64,000 nt of DNA from Siphonodentalium dalli. Lineage: Eukaryota; Mollusca; Scaphopoda; Gadilida; Siphonodentaliidae. Location: the NCBI GenBank assembly GCA_032622095.1, contig CP136068.1, forward strand, positions 16,597,729 to 16,661,728, read 5' to 3'. Shown here one piece after another: positions 45,452-55,735 of the stretch (position 1 is the first letter of the stretch; each line of letters starts with the position of its first letter). Both the position numbers and the translations under genes were made by a program. A model generated the notes under the pieces. It searched no databases and was not told the DNA's origin. It worked only from the letters and a program-made list of their open reading frames with translations.

Positions 45452-45835
45452 TCACACAAATTTAGCATATTTGGCTGTGAGTTTGATTAAAGGCAATGCC
45501 GTGGATGCGAAAGTAGGAGAATATGACCTGTAAAAATTAAGAATTCCAAGTAATCTGCGGACTTCTTTAACTGATTTCGGAGGTGGTAGAAACTTGATAA
45601 TTGAAATTTTGTCAGGGTCTGGGGATGTGCCCTTGTCGGAAATAATATGTCCTAAAAATTTGACTTGTGGCTGGCAAAATTTAGATTTTGATAGTTTAAC
45701 TATTAAGCCGTATTCCCTGAGTCTGTCAAATAATTTTGTGAGCTGCTGTATATGCGTTTGAGGATCGGAGCTATGACAGATCAGGTCATCGACAAATCCT
45801 TCTACAAATGGTAAATCGTGTAGGGCCATGTTCAT
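45452..45835 (-). pseudogene. Reverse transcriptase palm/thumb with FVDD
   Basis: 127 open codons with the catalytic 'FVEGFVDDLICHS' (residues ~10-22; FVDD variant of Y-x-D-D), then 'LSKSKFCQPQVKFLGHIIS' (primer grip region) and 'EVRRLLGILNFYRSYSPTFA' of the thumb and connection. It belongs to the element's RT but is out of frame with the upstream fingers block by one or more shifts between about 45,835 and 45,900. Confidence 0.9.
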
Positions 45836-46175
45836 GAGTTATAAAAAATACCCTGAGCTCGAGACATATCCCATCGGGCTCTTTGATAACTGTATTGTCC
45901 TTCGGACGTATTCATAGTTAATATGGGTACATGTTCGGGTTCGACTCCAATAACATGGTAAGCATTTGATAAATCAAAGATACTGAAAATAGTTGAGCCG
46001 AGTAACTTGGACGATATTTCTGTAAAACTAGGCATAGACCATTTTAATGGAATGGAAACATCATTGAGTTTTCTCAGATCGATTACTAATCGGTAATTGG
46101 GAGTACCATCGGGGTTGGGTGTGGATTTGCGTATGAGGAGACTGGGAAATCCCCATGATGAATGGGCAGTGGGTT
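45832..46175 (-). pseudogene. Reverse transcriptase fingers/palm A block
   Basis: Contains 'SSWGFPSLLIRK' and 'NYRLVIDLRKLN' near 46,070-46,160. 'IFSIFDLSNAYHVIGVEPEH' follows near 45,925-45,985, with the first catalytic Asp of palm block A. The 'PFGL' segment is garbled by frameshift near 45,880. It is shifted relative to the upstream frame at a run of eight A (46,197-46,204). Confidence 0.85.
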
Positions 46176-46618
46176 TAATAATGTCTGCATCTAATAATTT
46201 TTTTTATCTCAGCAGCCATAATTCGTTGTTTGTTCAGTGGTGTTGGATATTTTTTGCAAAAAATAGGTAAAGTATTTGGTTTGAGGTCGATTTTCATTTT
46301 AATTTTTGGACAATATCCTATCTTGTTTATGTCATTTGTAAAAACATCAGGGTATTGTGATACTAGTTGCAATATTTGCTGTTTAAGGTGTTGAGGTGCC
46401 ACAATATCATCGATAGATATAGGTTGAGTCTTGGTGACTGGAGGGTTAATGTCTTGCCGGTCACCTATGGTGTTTATACTGTGTTTGATTGGCGGAGATG
46501 AGTTAATGTTTTCCTCATCGGATGTCCTGCATATCATTTGCTCTTGAGTGCCAAATGCTTGTGTTATTACGCGACCTTTCCTAATGGACATATGTGACGC
46601 CGATTGGTTTTCTATCAT
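46175..46618 (-). pseudogene. RT N-terminal linker of Pol
   Basis: 147 codons in the protease frame. Near the end it carries 'LVSQYPDVFTNDINKIG', 'IKMKIDLKPNTLPIFCKKYP' and 'AAEIKK', the usual lead-in to Ty3/gypsy RT. The frame is lost in a poly-A tract at about 46,197-46,204, where a 1-nt slip explains the break. The upstream boundary is an in-frame TAA at 46,676-46,678. Confidence 0.8.
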
Positions 46619-46675
46619 GACGCAAATATTTGGATTATTTGCATCTGCTATCGTGTCGGTTACATGTACATTTGG

Positions 46676-47776
46676 TTACTGTTCGAAAATGGACATGTTA
46701 CCTTTGCCTATTCGGATTATAGGTGTGTTAAACATATCATTTGGCTCTATGAGTCTGCCTGTTATGATCGCGCATGAGTGGGGTGATAATGAAACGTTAT
46801 TTGTTGATCGGATGAGTGATGCAATGTGACTGTCCCTTAACATTGGGTATAATTGATTCTGTATTCTGAATTTTTCTAGATCAAAGTAAAGTCTAATACT
46901 GTGTTGTTTCATAAAGTCGCGCCCTAAAATGCAGGGACGGGACAAGGTTGCACATATGACAAATTTGTGAGTAAGAATGAGTTTTCCGATTCTAAATGTG
47001 AGATGTGTGGATCCAAAAACTTTCATTGGTGTTCCATCGGCTGATGTGATTAACACATATTCTTTAATTAAAGGTGGTCGATTTGGTATGGATCTATAAA
47101 TGTCGTATTTCAAGCAACTGGTGGTTGCTCCAGAATCTAATAGTGAGCGAATGCGTTGTTTGTGTATTTTAATGATAGTTGAGCATGGTGTTTGGTTTAG
47201 AGCACCATCTGTCATATCACTTGGATATTTAAGTACTGGTATAGTGTGTTGTATGGGTTTTAATGGTGGTATTACAGGGTTAATTGCAGTATTGGAATGT
47301 GATTCGCGAGAATTGGCGCATGTTGACTTTCTTTTGGATGATGACTGAGAATTAGTAATTTGTTGGTGCCTTGGTTTTTCAAGGCGATTCACGGTTTTAA
47401 ATTGGGAAGGAAAGTTTAAATCAAGAAGAGGTAATATAGACTTATTGGAAATATTATGAAATATGGATTTCATAGAGGGACACCTGTTATTGCAGTTGGT
47501 GGTATGTGTGACCTGCCTGCGGCGAGGAAGATTAAGTGGGCGCTGCGTGCGGTAATTAATATATCGTTGGTTTTGACACTTTGATGGTAGCGTGGGGTAA
47601 TGATTAATGGACTGCAGCTGTGAATTATAGACTCTATGCTTTTGAGATTCGTATGTTCGATGAGCTTTAGCATATCTATGATTGTGGCCGCCTATGGTGC
47701 TAATTTGATGTGTAATTGGTCTCATTGCCTTGCGTCTACTTGGGGTCAAATTTGTGTAGGAATGAGTCCTTATCTG
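46676..47776 (-). pseudogene. Pol N-terminus with aspartic protease
   Basis: Open in the -1 frame relative to gag from 47,776 to a TAA at 46,676-46,678. The first ~190 residues are basic and low-complexity. The retropepsin active site is 'RSLLDSGATTSCLKYDIY' near 47,105-47,160, and the second conserved motif is 'CILGRDFM' near 46,910-46,935. The only non-frameshift initiation would be a TTG at 47,749, so production by ribosomal frameshift from gag is the likely route. The TAA after 'SIFEQ' is a nonsense mutation, because RT resumes in the same frame. Confidence 0.85.
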
Positions 47777-48159
47777 TTTAACAATTGGTTATTATTTTGA
47801 GCCCGACGTCTGCATTGGTCTGTGGTATGATTGTTTAATCTGCAGTATGTACAGAAGAGGGGTCGTTGAGGTGTTGTAGCATATCTTGCATCCATGGTTT
47901 GGATGCGGTTTGGATGGGAGACCATTGGTACAGAGTAGGGGTGGTGATAATTTGAAGGTTGGCGCCTGTGGGGGTGATCATTGATTCGGTGTCTGTCTTT
48001 GGATTGGCGGGGTTTGTAAGTGGATTGTGATTGCCCTCTTGGAATGTGCCGGTGGTTATTGTCGATATCCATTGGTTGAGGGGATTGTAGCTGTGGGAAT
48101 TGGTTATAATCATTATGATGTTCACCGTAACGTAAGCGATAGCGTTGCCGAAGGTTCAT
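47770..48159 (-). pseudogene. Gag C-terminal half with one CCHC zinc knuckle
   Basis: 129 codons ending at TAA 47,770-47,772. 'CTYCRLNNHTTDQC' (C-x2-C-x4-H-x4-C) near 47,800-47,842 is a canonical nucleocapsid knuckle, preceded by a basic, His/Asn/Gln/Pro-rich linker. The gag frame from 48,881 is shifted relative to this one near 48,200. Confidence 0.9.
47773..47791 (-). promoter_or_regulatory. Candidate -1 ribosomal frameshift site at gag-pol junction
   Basis: On the minus strand the heptamer G_TTA_AAC (47,782-47,776) lies in the gag phase X_XXY_YYZ. The pol frame has a stop at 47,791-47,789 and the gag frame stops at 47,772-47,770, so slippage must occur in the 16 nt between. GUUAAAC is a known functional shifty heptamer (arterivirus type). 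No strong downstream stem-loop or pseudoknot is evident by eye. Confidence 0.6.
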
Positions 48160-48194
48160 TTCGCGTAGGGCAATATCAGTAGCTCTATCAAGCG

Positions 48195-48881
48195 TTACGG
48201 GGTCGTGAATTTAATACTAGAGTCGTGAATACCGTCGGAAAAAAATGCTACTAATTGTGTTTGCACTGCTCTTGTGTTAATTTCATCAGTAAACGCGTGT
48301 TTAGCAAGGGTACGTATGCGTTCTGCAAACATGGCAATTGTTTCCGTATGTCTATGCCTAATGGCTCGTAATGAGGAAAGGGCTTGAGGCGAATCGGTTA
48401 TGGAACTGAATAATGAGCGTAACTGTGATTTCAGATCGGTCCAGGTGAACGTGAATTTTCCGTCTGTGTTATTTTCATTTATGAAGCGTTGAATAAATTC
48501 AGAAACTTGAGATTTACATGTCTGAGCGGCAATTTTTATGATAGTCTCATCTTGTGCCGAAATCGCGCGGGAGTATTTTTCCACCGAATGGACCCATTGG
48601 GGAAAAGCGTCAGGCTTGCCATCGAAGGGTTCAATAATGGAATTCATCCCCAAAAGTGCTGTTATCGTTGTCTGTGTTTTTAAACTATTTGTCTGATCGC
48701 GGATAGAACTAGTGAAATGGCTAATTTCATGGGTAAGCCGTGACAATAGCAAGTTTTGAGTATCTTTGCCCATTTCATTAGTAATGTCTGTATGGGGGGG
48801 TTTTGCGGTTGTTCGGTCCGTTTCCCGGTAACATTGGCTTTGGTGAAAATAATCGCTGCTCTGCGGAGGTGGTGACTCCAT
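48195..48881 (-). pseudogene. Gag N-terminal and capsid region
   Basis: 228 codons from an ATG at 48,881, the first ATG after the leader and probably the true start. The body has a Ty3/gypsy capsid pattern: 'FDGKPDAFPQWVHSVEKYSR' (residues ~90-109), 'TWTDLKSQLRSLFSS' and 'HTETIAMFAERIRTLAKHAF'. It ends at TAA ~48,195 after 'KFTTP'. A continuation ('LDRATDIALREMNLRQRYR') is in another frame, so about one base has been lost or gained near 48,205. Gag forms the virus-like particle. Confidence 0.88.
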
Positions 48882-49179
48882 TATGAGTAAAAAAAAATAC
48901 TAAAAAATAGTGTGCAATTTGACAGCAAATGGGAAAGAAAAGATGGTCACTCACCAATATCCGAGAAGAATAATGTGCACGAGTCTGTGATGATGAATGA
49001 TGTACAGAATGTTCTTGTCGTGTTTATTGGAAGCCGAAGGGTGTCCAAATCGGATGTTAATGTTTATGTGGATCTGAATCTGGTTTGCAAGAGGCGTGAG
49101 TAATGTTTTTAGCTGGATACACGCTGTGAGCTGGTTGTATGAGAACAAAAGGTTGATTCGTCTATATCAGATGAGTATG

Positions 49180-49313
49180 TATGCGGTTCTGTGTGTCCGA
49201 AGGGTTGGTGTGCGGTCCTGTGAGTCCGAAGGGTTGGTATGCGGTCCTGTGTGTCCGAAGGGTTGGTATGCGGTTCTGTGTGTCCGAAGGGTTCCTGTGT
49301 GTCCGAATGGTTG
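49180..49313 (-). repeat. 29-bp minisatellite in the gypsy 5' leader
   Basis: Four units plus a partial of 'tatgcggttctgtgtgtccg...aagggttgg' (plus-strand reading), starting at about 49,180, 49,209, 49,238 and 49,267. It lies between the 5' LTR and gag, in the region expected to hold packaging signals. Confidence 0.85.
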
Positions 49314-49498
49314 AGTTATGGTTGACCGATGCAGTGGTCTAATGTGTGAGGCTGTCTATCCGTGGCTGGTGTGTAAGGCTGTATCCCCGTGGTTGAGTAG
49401 CGGTTTGAGATTGTTTCTGCTCTGTAGTGATCGTTTAGTGGCCGAGACTTCAAGTTGTGTGGTGAGACATAGAACTGTTCACGGTACCATTAATACTA

Positions 49499-49954
49499 TG
49501 TGAGGTAATGAACACATAGATATAGTAGGTACAAGTCTTTATTATGTTGTGAATAAGATATGCAGTGTGTACAAATATCATGATCAAGAGTCGCCGCGAA
49601 GTGAGATCCCCGAATGGGTGATGCCTGGTGTGGGTGATGCCTGGAGATAACCTCGAGATGAGATGAGTCTAGTGAAAGCATGAGGTGATTGGATGTGGTT
49701 GTCTCTTATATACTATTTGGGACGCTTATTAGATGAGGCGTTTGGCAATACACATCGGGATTGGTTCCTTCGTTATGGTCATTTCCCTTGACCATATTTG
49801 GGAGCCATATTCATTGTGTGTATATCTTCGCTGAGAGTAAGACGTGTGAGGTTTCGAGAACCGAACACGAATATCGGAGTTTGGGGTTTTATATATTGGG
49901 GCATTCGTATAGTTTGAATCAAGTTGTGAGATTATAATGGGTAGTTATCTCACA
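49499..49954 (-). repeat. 5' LTR of the gypsy element
   Basis: 456 bp, TGTGAG...CTCACA on the plus strand. It abuts TATC (49,955-49,958), the target duplication that matches 39,540-39,543. A PBS candidate beginning TGGTACC on the minus strand lies ~9 nt inside the element; the primer tRNA cannot be named. Confidence 0.95.
49705..49714 (-). promoter_or_regulatory. TATA-like box of the 5' LTR promoter
   Basis: AGTATATAAG on the minus strand. It is the probable core promoter for the element transcript. Confidence 0.55.
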
Positions 49955-51120
49955 TATCGTATCTATATCTCGACGAGATAAATAGCTGTCAGGTTCAGGG
50001 GACAATGTGAAACACGGATGTGGTATAATGCCGTGCCTAGGAGTACCATTTTGTTGAATCGGTCGATCAGGTGCATAGCGCATTATTGATATTATCCATA
50101 TTTCTGCGAGAAATATGCAGTGTGTGGGGGAGTGGGTTTGAATAAAGGCGGCTACAGAGTTTGGGACGGCGTATCTACATGGTGCCCAGGAGTCCCGGTC
50201 GGTCACTCAGTCGGTCATGTGCATTACATAGCGCATTATTTATATATATATTTCGACGAGATATATAGCTGTGTCTGTGTCTGGGGAGAATGTGAAACAC
50301 GGATGTGGTAATACCGTGTCTGTGGTGGTGCCTGGGAGTAACATTTGGTGAACTGGTCGGTCAGATGCATAGTGCATTATTGATATATTATCCATATTTC
50401 TTCGAGAAATATGCATTCTGTGTATGTATGTGGGGAGGGGGTCTGAATAAAAGGCGGACTCGGAGTTTGTAACGGCGTGTCTACATGGTGCGCAGGAGTT
50501 CCGGTCACTCAGTCTGTCAGATGCACAGCGCAGTATTGATATATGTATTTCGACGAGATAAATAGCTGCGTCTGGGTCTGGGAGAACGGATACACGGTTG
50601 GTAATGCCGTGTCTACAATGATGCCTAGTAGTCCCATTTGGTGGGTCAGTCGGTCGATCGGATTCACAGCACATTATTGATCTTGTATCAACATTTCGAC
50701 GAGAATTATGGCAGTATCGGAGACTGGGGGAAATGCGGAACACCAAGTTGTAATGGCGTGATTGCACGGTGGCTTGGAGTTTCAGTCGGTGACTCAGTGG
50801 ATCAGGTGCATATCGCATTATTGATATCGTATCTATATTTCGACGAGATATATTGCTGTCGGGGTATGGGGAGAATGTGAAACTCGGATGTGGTAATGTC
50901 GTGTCTGGGAGTACCATTTTGCTGAATCGGTCGATAAGGTGCATAGCAAATTATTGATATTATCCATATTTCCACGAGAAATATGCAGCGTGTGGGGGAG
51001 TGGGTCTGAATAAAGGCATAATTTGTAAAGGCATAATTTGTAACGGTGTGTCTACATGGTGCCCAGGAGTCCCGATCGGTCACTCAGTCGGTCAGGTGCA
51101 TAGCACATTATTGACAACTT
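49955..51120. repeat. ~140 bp satellite, right block
   Basis: Continuation of the array at 38,524-39,543 with 'gcgcattattgatat' landmarks at about 50,078, 50,230, 50,371, 50,528, 50,670, 50,814, 50,946 and 51,102. Unit types alternate as in the left block. Long ORFs here, such as the 234-codon minus-strand one at 50,240-50,944, reflect the repeat. Confidence 0.85.
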
Positions 51121-51124
51121 ATAT

Positions 51125-51365
51125 ATATTTGCAAATTCATGTTGACCGGGGAGGTGCACGACCGTTTCACTATTCATTCGGGCTCAAATCTAACTGCGCA
51201 CATCCGTATAGAGCCTATACAACTTGGGAGGGTCCGATGAGGGGGTGCGAGAAAGTGTTGTTGTGGGTGCCAGTAGGTGAATGTGGCTCTGGGTGTGGTC
51301 TTTAAAACACATATAAACACTACCCTGTTGAGAAAATTCACACAAAAATATCGGAGGGACCATAT
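51125..51365 (+). repeat. Isolated piece of the 31-34.5 kb compound satellite
   Basis: 'gaccggggaggtgcacgac', 'tattcattcgggctcaa', 'gtatagagcctata', 'cactaccctgttgagaaaat' and 'tcggagggacca' match the module at 31,410-31,630. It directly abuts the ~140 bp satellite, so the two families meet here. Confidence 0.8.
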
Positions 51366-51425
51366 ATACCCTACTTTCTATATTCTTTAGATATGTGCAA
51401 TTGCAAATTATATATGCCACATAAC

Positions 51426-51828
51426 CAGGGATGTGGCTAGAGGGGGTGTGGGGTGTCTCACCCCCCCAACTTTGGTCAAAATTTTCAACAGTTGGAAATT
51501 TCATTTCACACCAACAATGGGTTGAAAATGTTCTTGTCGTTTGATGTTCAAACAATTTATTGGGGTGGGAATTAATCGTATTTGGACCAATATTTGCATA
51601 TTTTCCTATTTGTTGTCAAATTTTTGGACTGAAATGGTCATCAGTTGGAAATTTTCCAACCTTAGGGGGGTGAGAGGTTGGAAATTTCCAACAATTGGAA
51701 AGCTTGTGTCCTGGTCATCCCCCGTGGCTAGTCAAAACTGCTACTAAATTTAAGAAAACAATATTGTCATACATTTGGTCAACATTGTCATTGGAATTGT
51801 CAACGGAGACCCTCTAGCCACATCCCTG
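51426..51828 (+). mobile_element. Complete hAT-type MITE, 403 bp, with 8-bp target duplication
   Basis: TIRs CAGGGATGTGGCTAGAGG (start) and its reverse complement (end; one mismatch region near the inner edge). Flanks are CACATAAC at 51,418-51,425 and again at 51,829-51,836, perfect. CAGGG termini with 8-bp duplications are hAT features. The body contains 'gttggaaatttccaac'-type palindromes. It lies inverted relative to the copy at 38,045-38,523. No coding capacity. Confidence 0.9.
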
Positions 51829-51839
51829 CACATAACTGT

Positions 51840-52800
51840 TCCATTTTGTATCGTATTCCGCCAATCGATCGATTTAGCCTGAAATTTCATGGTGTGTCGA
51901 AGAACGGCTATTAAATTTGATGATGTGCACATCGTTTTATCTTAGTTTTCCTCTCATCGGCAGGAAATATGACCGGAAGTTTGGAAACGAAGACGAGGCT
52001 GTCAAAGAAAGCGCGCGAAAACATCATAACTATTATTATTGAGGGTTACAGTGCACCCATTATTATCCATAGGCGACAGTGTTAATATCCGGGCTATGCT
52101 CGATTCATTGTGAATGCTGGAACTTTCTAACCTAGTCAATTTTGAGGAATGACTCTTCGGACCCAATATGACCCAAATAATAGGTCCGTGTGTCTATTCC
52201 GTCTTTAAATGTACCGCTTTTGATACTACCCTAATTCCGCACAAAAAATCATCACAAAATGTTAAAACACCCCTCCCCCATTCAATGCCAGGTTAATTAT
52301 TTTACCAACTCTGGATCAATATTAATCTAGGTATAATATTTCCATGATGGCTTTGATTTTTTCATGGGGAATATTTTTTTTTATATTTGGTGTACTATAA
52401 CCTATAGTGAGCATTGAACACATGATAAAGTCGCCCAAACGATATTAAATTGCGGCCATTTATATACTGACGTCAAACTAAATAACTTTGATTCGAAACG
52501 TGTCTGTGTTCTTACTTCATTAACCCTCTTCTACCATCACCCATATCTGAATGTGCTAAAAAAATATCTTGACTTGAAGCTGCATTCTGGCAAATTAAAC
52601 AATAACGACGTACATACATGTGGTCGATCTGATAGCTTGTTGATTTCACTTCCAGAAAATTTGTCATACGAATTGGGCGAATTTGGGTGAATTGGGCGTA
52701 CTTTGGGTTCACATTGGGCGCACCACCAAATTTTCGAAAATAATCGACAGGAAACACAAATTTGTTCGTCACAAGAATGCATTTATTGGCGGAATTTTTT
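51840..52800. other. Unannotated stretch
   Basis: No gene supported. Minus-strand ORFs at 52,512-52,850 overlap in two frames and show no domain. Confidence 0.3.
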
Positions 52801-52804
52801 TTAT

Positions 52805-52990
52805 AAAAAACCAAAATTGGTTTTGAACGTTGTCCCATATATGTAACCAAATTAGGTTTTGATCAAAACCAAATATCACAACTACCAACAGGTTTTGATC
52901 AAAACCAAAACTGATTTTATATATGAAACCAATTTGGTTTTGATCAAAACCAATTTTGGTTTTGACCAAAAAGTTCAAAACCAATTTTGT
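52805..52990. repeat. Palindromic minisatellite TTGGTTTTGATCAAAACCAA
   Basis: About five copies of the 20-bp palindrome or its halves, e.g. at 52,853, 52,890, 52,933 and 52,958. Mirrored ORFs on both strands come from it. Confidence 0.8.
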
Positions 52991-52999
52991 TTTTTTTTA

Positions 53000-54405
53000 T
53001 CAAAAAGTTGCTTTTTTGCACTTGTTATTAAAAAATGTGCCATACAACATATTTATGCAGCCTTTAATGGGTACTGTACACTAAATACAGCCATTTATGG
53101 GACCATATCCATACTCATCAGATATATGCAACACATGAATGCATTTGGTTTTCATAAATTAATTTTCATCTCAAATTCATTCAGTTGTTACATATATTCT
53201 GTTGAGTATAAATGGAGATGGTCCAATAAATGGCCGGATTTAGTGTACAGTTCCCGTTTAACCCTTTGATGACTGGATAATAATTGATGTGTAGTTACCT
53301 CTCTTTGAGAAACAAGTAATTACTCATCAATCAGTATCCAGTTATTAAATAGTTTAGATTAATTTAAAGTAACTACCCTCCAATCAGTATTTCCTACCTG
53401 TCATTTGCTTTGATCCCATAGAATCCCTACACATGAACAATATGCTGTTCCAATATATACATATTTTAGGAATAGAATGGGTAAAACAAAATCCATTGAG
53501 ATATTAAAGGGTTAATTAAATAAGGCTTTAGACTCAGGAAGCTATACATACTTTATCTCCAAGATTGGGTATGATGCCCCCGAATTAGGTGTTTATAGCC
53601 AGAATATGGCCCGGACCTTGAATTCCCCTTTAAAGTGGTAATGTGGGTATATTTATGGACTCCGATTCCTCATTTCTCTGTACAATGTAGCTCAAGATGA
53701 TCTATTTTTAAATGGGGCATCAACTGTGTTGAAAGTTATTACAATTGGATAGAAATAATAATAAAACAGACATAAGGCCATTACAAATTAAAGTCTGGGT
53801 TCACGGGCAATTATGTCTAAAAATTTTGATGAGGGAGGGAGTCTTTTTATATTTATTATTTATTTTAAATTATTCAAAACATACTCAAAATCGAATAATC
53901 TTTTTCATGATTCCAGGTAGTACAACTTGTCTCTGTGTAATCACAATGTATAGCTCAATATTTTGGAATATTCTGACACCTCTGTTGCCCAATTCCCAAA
54001 GCATGGCTCTAAATGGATATTGAGGAAAGGCATAGCATGAGCTTTGTCTGGTTCTATTCATGATACTGTAAGGGATATGGTTTATAAAGTCAGAACCGCT
54101 CAATGTCTCCCACCAAATATCAGAACTGTACAATGTAACCACACATGTAGAGAAACACACACCACTCAAATTACAAAAACTTCTAACAATTTTATTAGGA
54201 ATTCTGAGAAAGCTGATTCAAATGTAGCAGTGCCATAAATTGCTCTACATGTATTTATTTACTGCCGATGAATATCCACTATCAGGAATAATTCTCAGTG
54301 ACACTGATGTTATTTTTCTAGCGTTCCACAAGAATCCTAAATACCGGTTTATACCATTATACTTTTGTACTGATGGCTGCTGACGTGGGTACAAACCTTC
54401 TTAAA
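53000..54405. other. Unannotated AT-rich stretch
   Basis: No gene supported. The longest ORF (136 codons, 52,859-53,269) starts inside the palindromic repeat and has no motif. Confidence 0.35.
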
Positions 54406-54409
54406 ATAA

Positions 54410-54610
54410 GTGTCCCTCTCAGCCGTTGGAACCGCGTTGAGAATTGACAATCAACGTGGTTCTCGTGTTAACGCAACGCGGTCGTACTGTTACTCCAACG
54501 CGGTTGTGATTTTTATCAACCGTCAATGCAACATAACGCGGTCGGCGTGACCGTCAACGCAACAAACGCGGTCGAGATAACCGTCAACGAAACGGAACGT
54601 TGCGAACATA
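54410..54610. repeat. AACGCGGT-rich degenerate minisatellite
   Basis: Repeated 'cgtcaacgcaac' and 'aacgcggtcg' pieces every ~30-35 bp, CpG-rich against an AT-rich background. Confidence 0.6.
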
Positions 54611-54974
54611 GCACAAAGTGTTTTGGCGTGGTGGGAGGCGTGGATAACATGATTGATTGGTGTTAAATGTTTTACATTTTCATTATAATTTTTCCGGAAA
54701 AAGCTAATAAATAAATGTAGATCGCATTGATCGTGCTCCACGAAATAATAGATATGCATTTGAGATTTCTTATCGACCAAAACACCTTTGAGTTCACGTC
54801 GCAATATAGATGTACATGCATTTATTATATACTTGCCCATGAATTATAAGGTTTTAACAGTGAGATATAAGTGATATCCCACTAGTGAGATATAAGTGAT
54901 ATCCCACTGGTGAAATTTTTGATGTATTGACATTCATTGGGGGCCGTAGGCAAGTAACTAAAGTATATAATAAA

Positions 54975-55134
54975 CAGAATATCCACACTTTTTCAGCGGA
55001 TATGGGTTAAATCTCATTCGTGATGACAAAAGATTTGAATTTCCACTCGTGGCTAAAGCCACTCGTGGAAATTCAATGTTTTGTCATCACTCATGAGATA
55101 TAACCTATATCCACTGAAAAAGTGTGGATATCCT
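54975..55134. repeat. Fold-back element, 160 bp
   Basis: The left end 'cagaatatccacacttttt' and right end 'aaaaagtgtggatatcctg' are inverted. The arms continue through 'gatgacaaa' / 'ttttgtcatc' to the centre 'cactcgtggctaaagccactcgtgg'. Just upstream is a short duplicated 'gtgagatataagtgatatcc' (54,860-54,910). Confidence 0.8.
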
Positions 55135-55494
55135 GTATATTTGAATATCCGATGTCATTTGAAATCTTTGTGAGGATATGATAACTCGATAACAGATCTA
55201 CAGTGATGTAAATAATTTAAAAATATTAATTATCCATGTGTTCTTCAACACCTGCAAAACACGCAGCGCTCCGACGTGGTAACCAATAATATGTCATTAC
55301 GCCACAAGGTGGTGTAAGCTGTTTTACAGTTTTTCATGCTCGAGTGGACGATCGATAATTCACTGGGCGAATGTATTATGGTTAGGTATTTTTTTGTACT
55401 TGAGTATAAACCGTACCGATAAATTCACGATAGTCCGACAAAGATTAGCACATGAGTTTACGTCACCGGTGCAATTGTTGGGACATGTTTCTAT

Positions 55495-55735
55495 TATGAA
55501 GGTTCGCTATCCCGAAGGTTCTCTATTATGAATATTTGCTATTTCGAAGGTTCATTATTCCGAAGGTTCGCTATTCCGAAGGTTCTCTATTATGAATATT
55601 TGCTATTTCGAAGGTTCATTATTCCGAAGGTCCACTATTCCGAAGGTTCTCTATTATGAATATTTGCTATTTCGAAGGTTCATTATTCCGAAGGTTCGCT
55701 ATTCCGAAGGTTCTCTATTCCGAAGTTTTTTGTTA
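55495..55735. repeat. 16-bp minisatellite with 64-bp higher-order unit
   Basis: Basic unit ctattccgaaggttcg. Four variants in series make a 64-bp block that repeats three times, followed by partial units. Related arrays are at 56,145-56,265, 60,897-60,970 and 61,382-61,505. Confidence 0.9.

Larger units (their letters stand above)
39544..49954 (-). mobile_element. Ty3/gypsy LTR retrotransposon, 10.4 kb, nearly complete but inactive
   Basis: Two 456 bp LTRs (TGTGAG...CTCACA) with 8 mismatches, flanked by TATC on both sides. An uninterrupted satellite unit near 50,814 ('cattattgatatcgtatct') shows one TATC. Minus-strand order is 5' LTR, leader with a 29-bp minisatellite, gag, protease, RT, RNase H, integrase, a ~3 kb non-coding tail, polypurine tract and 3' LTR. 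PR-RT-RH-INT order defines Ty3/gypsy. The plus strand is G/T-rich, so the element RNA is A/C-rich. Two in-frame stops (46,676-46,678; 44,091-44,093) and at least four frameshifts inactivate this copy. No envelope gene is recognised. Confidence 0.97.

Noticed and set aside
49470-49498. Confident primer-binding site assignment
   Set aside because: A TGG-starting stretch lies ~9 nt inside the 5' LTR, but I cannot match it to a tRNA 3' end with certainty.
50240-50944. 234-codon minus-strand ORF
   Set aside because: It is a read-through of the ~140 bp satellite, with repetitive 'PDRP...STISIMRYA'-like translation.
55495-55735. CRISPR-like array
   Set aside because: Units are contiguous 16-mers without unique spacers, in a eukaryotic context; it is a minisatellite.
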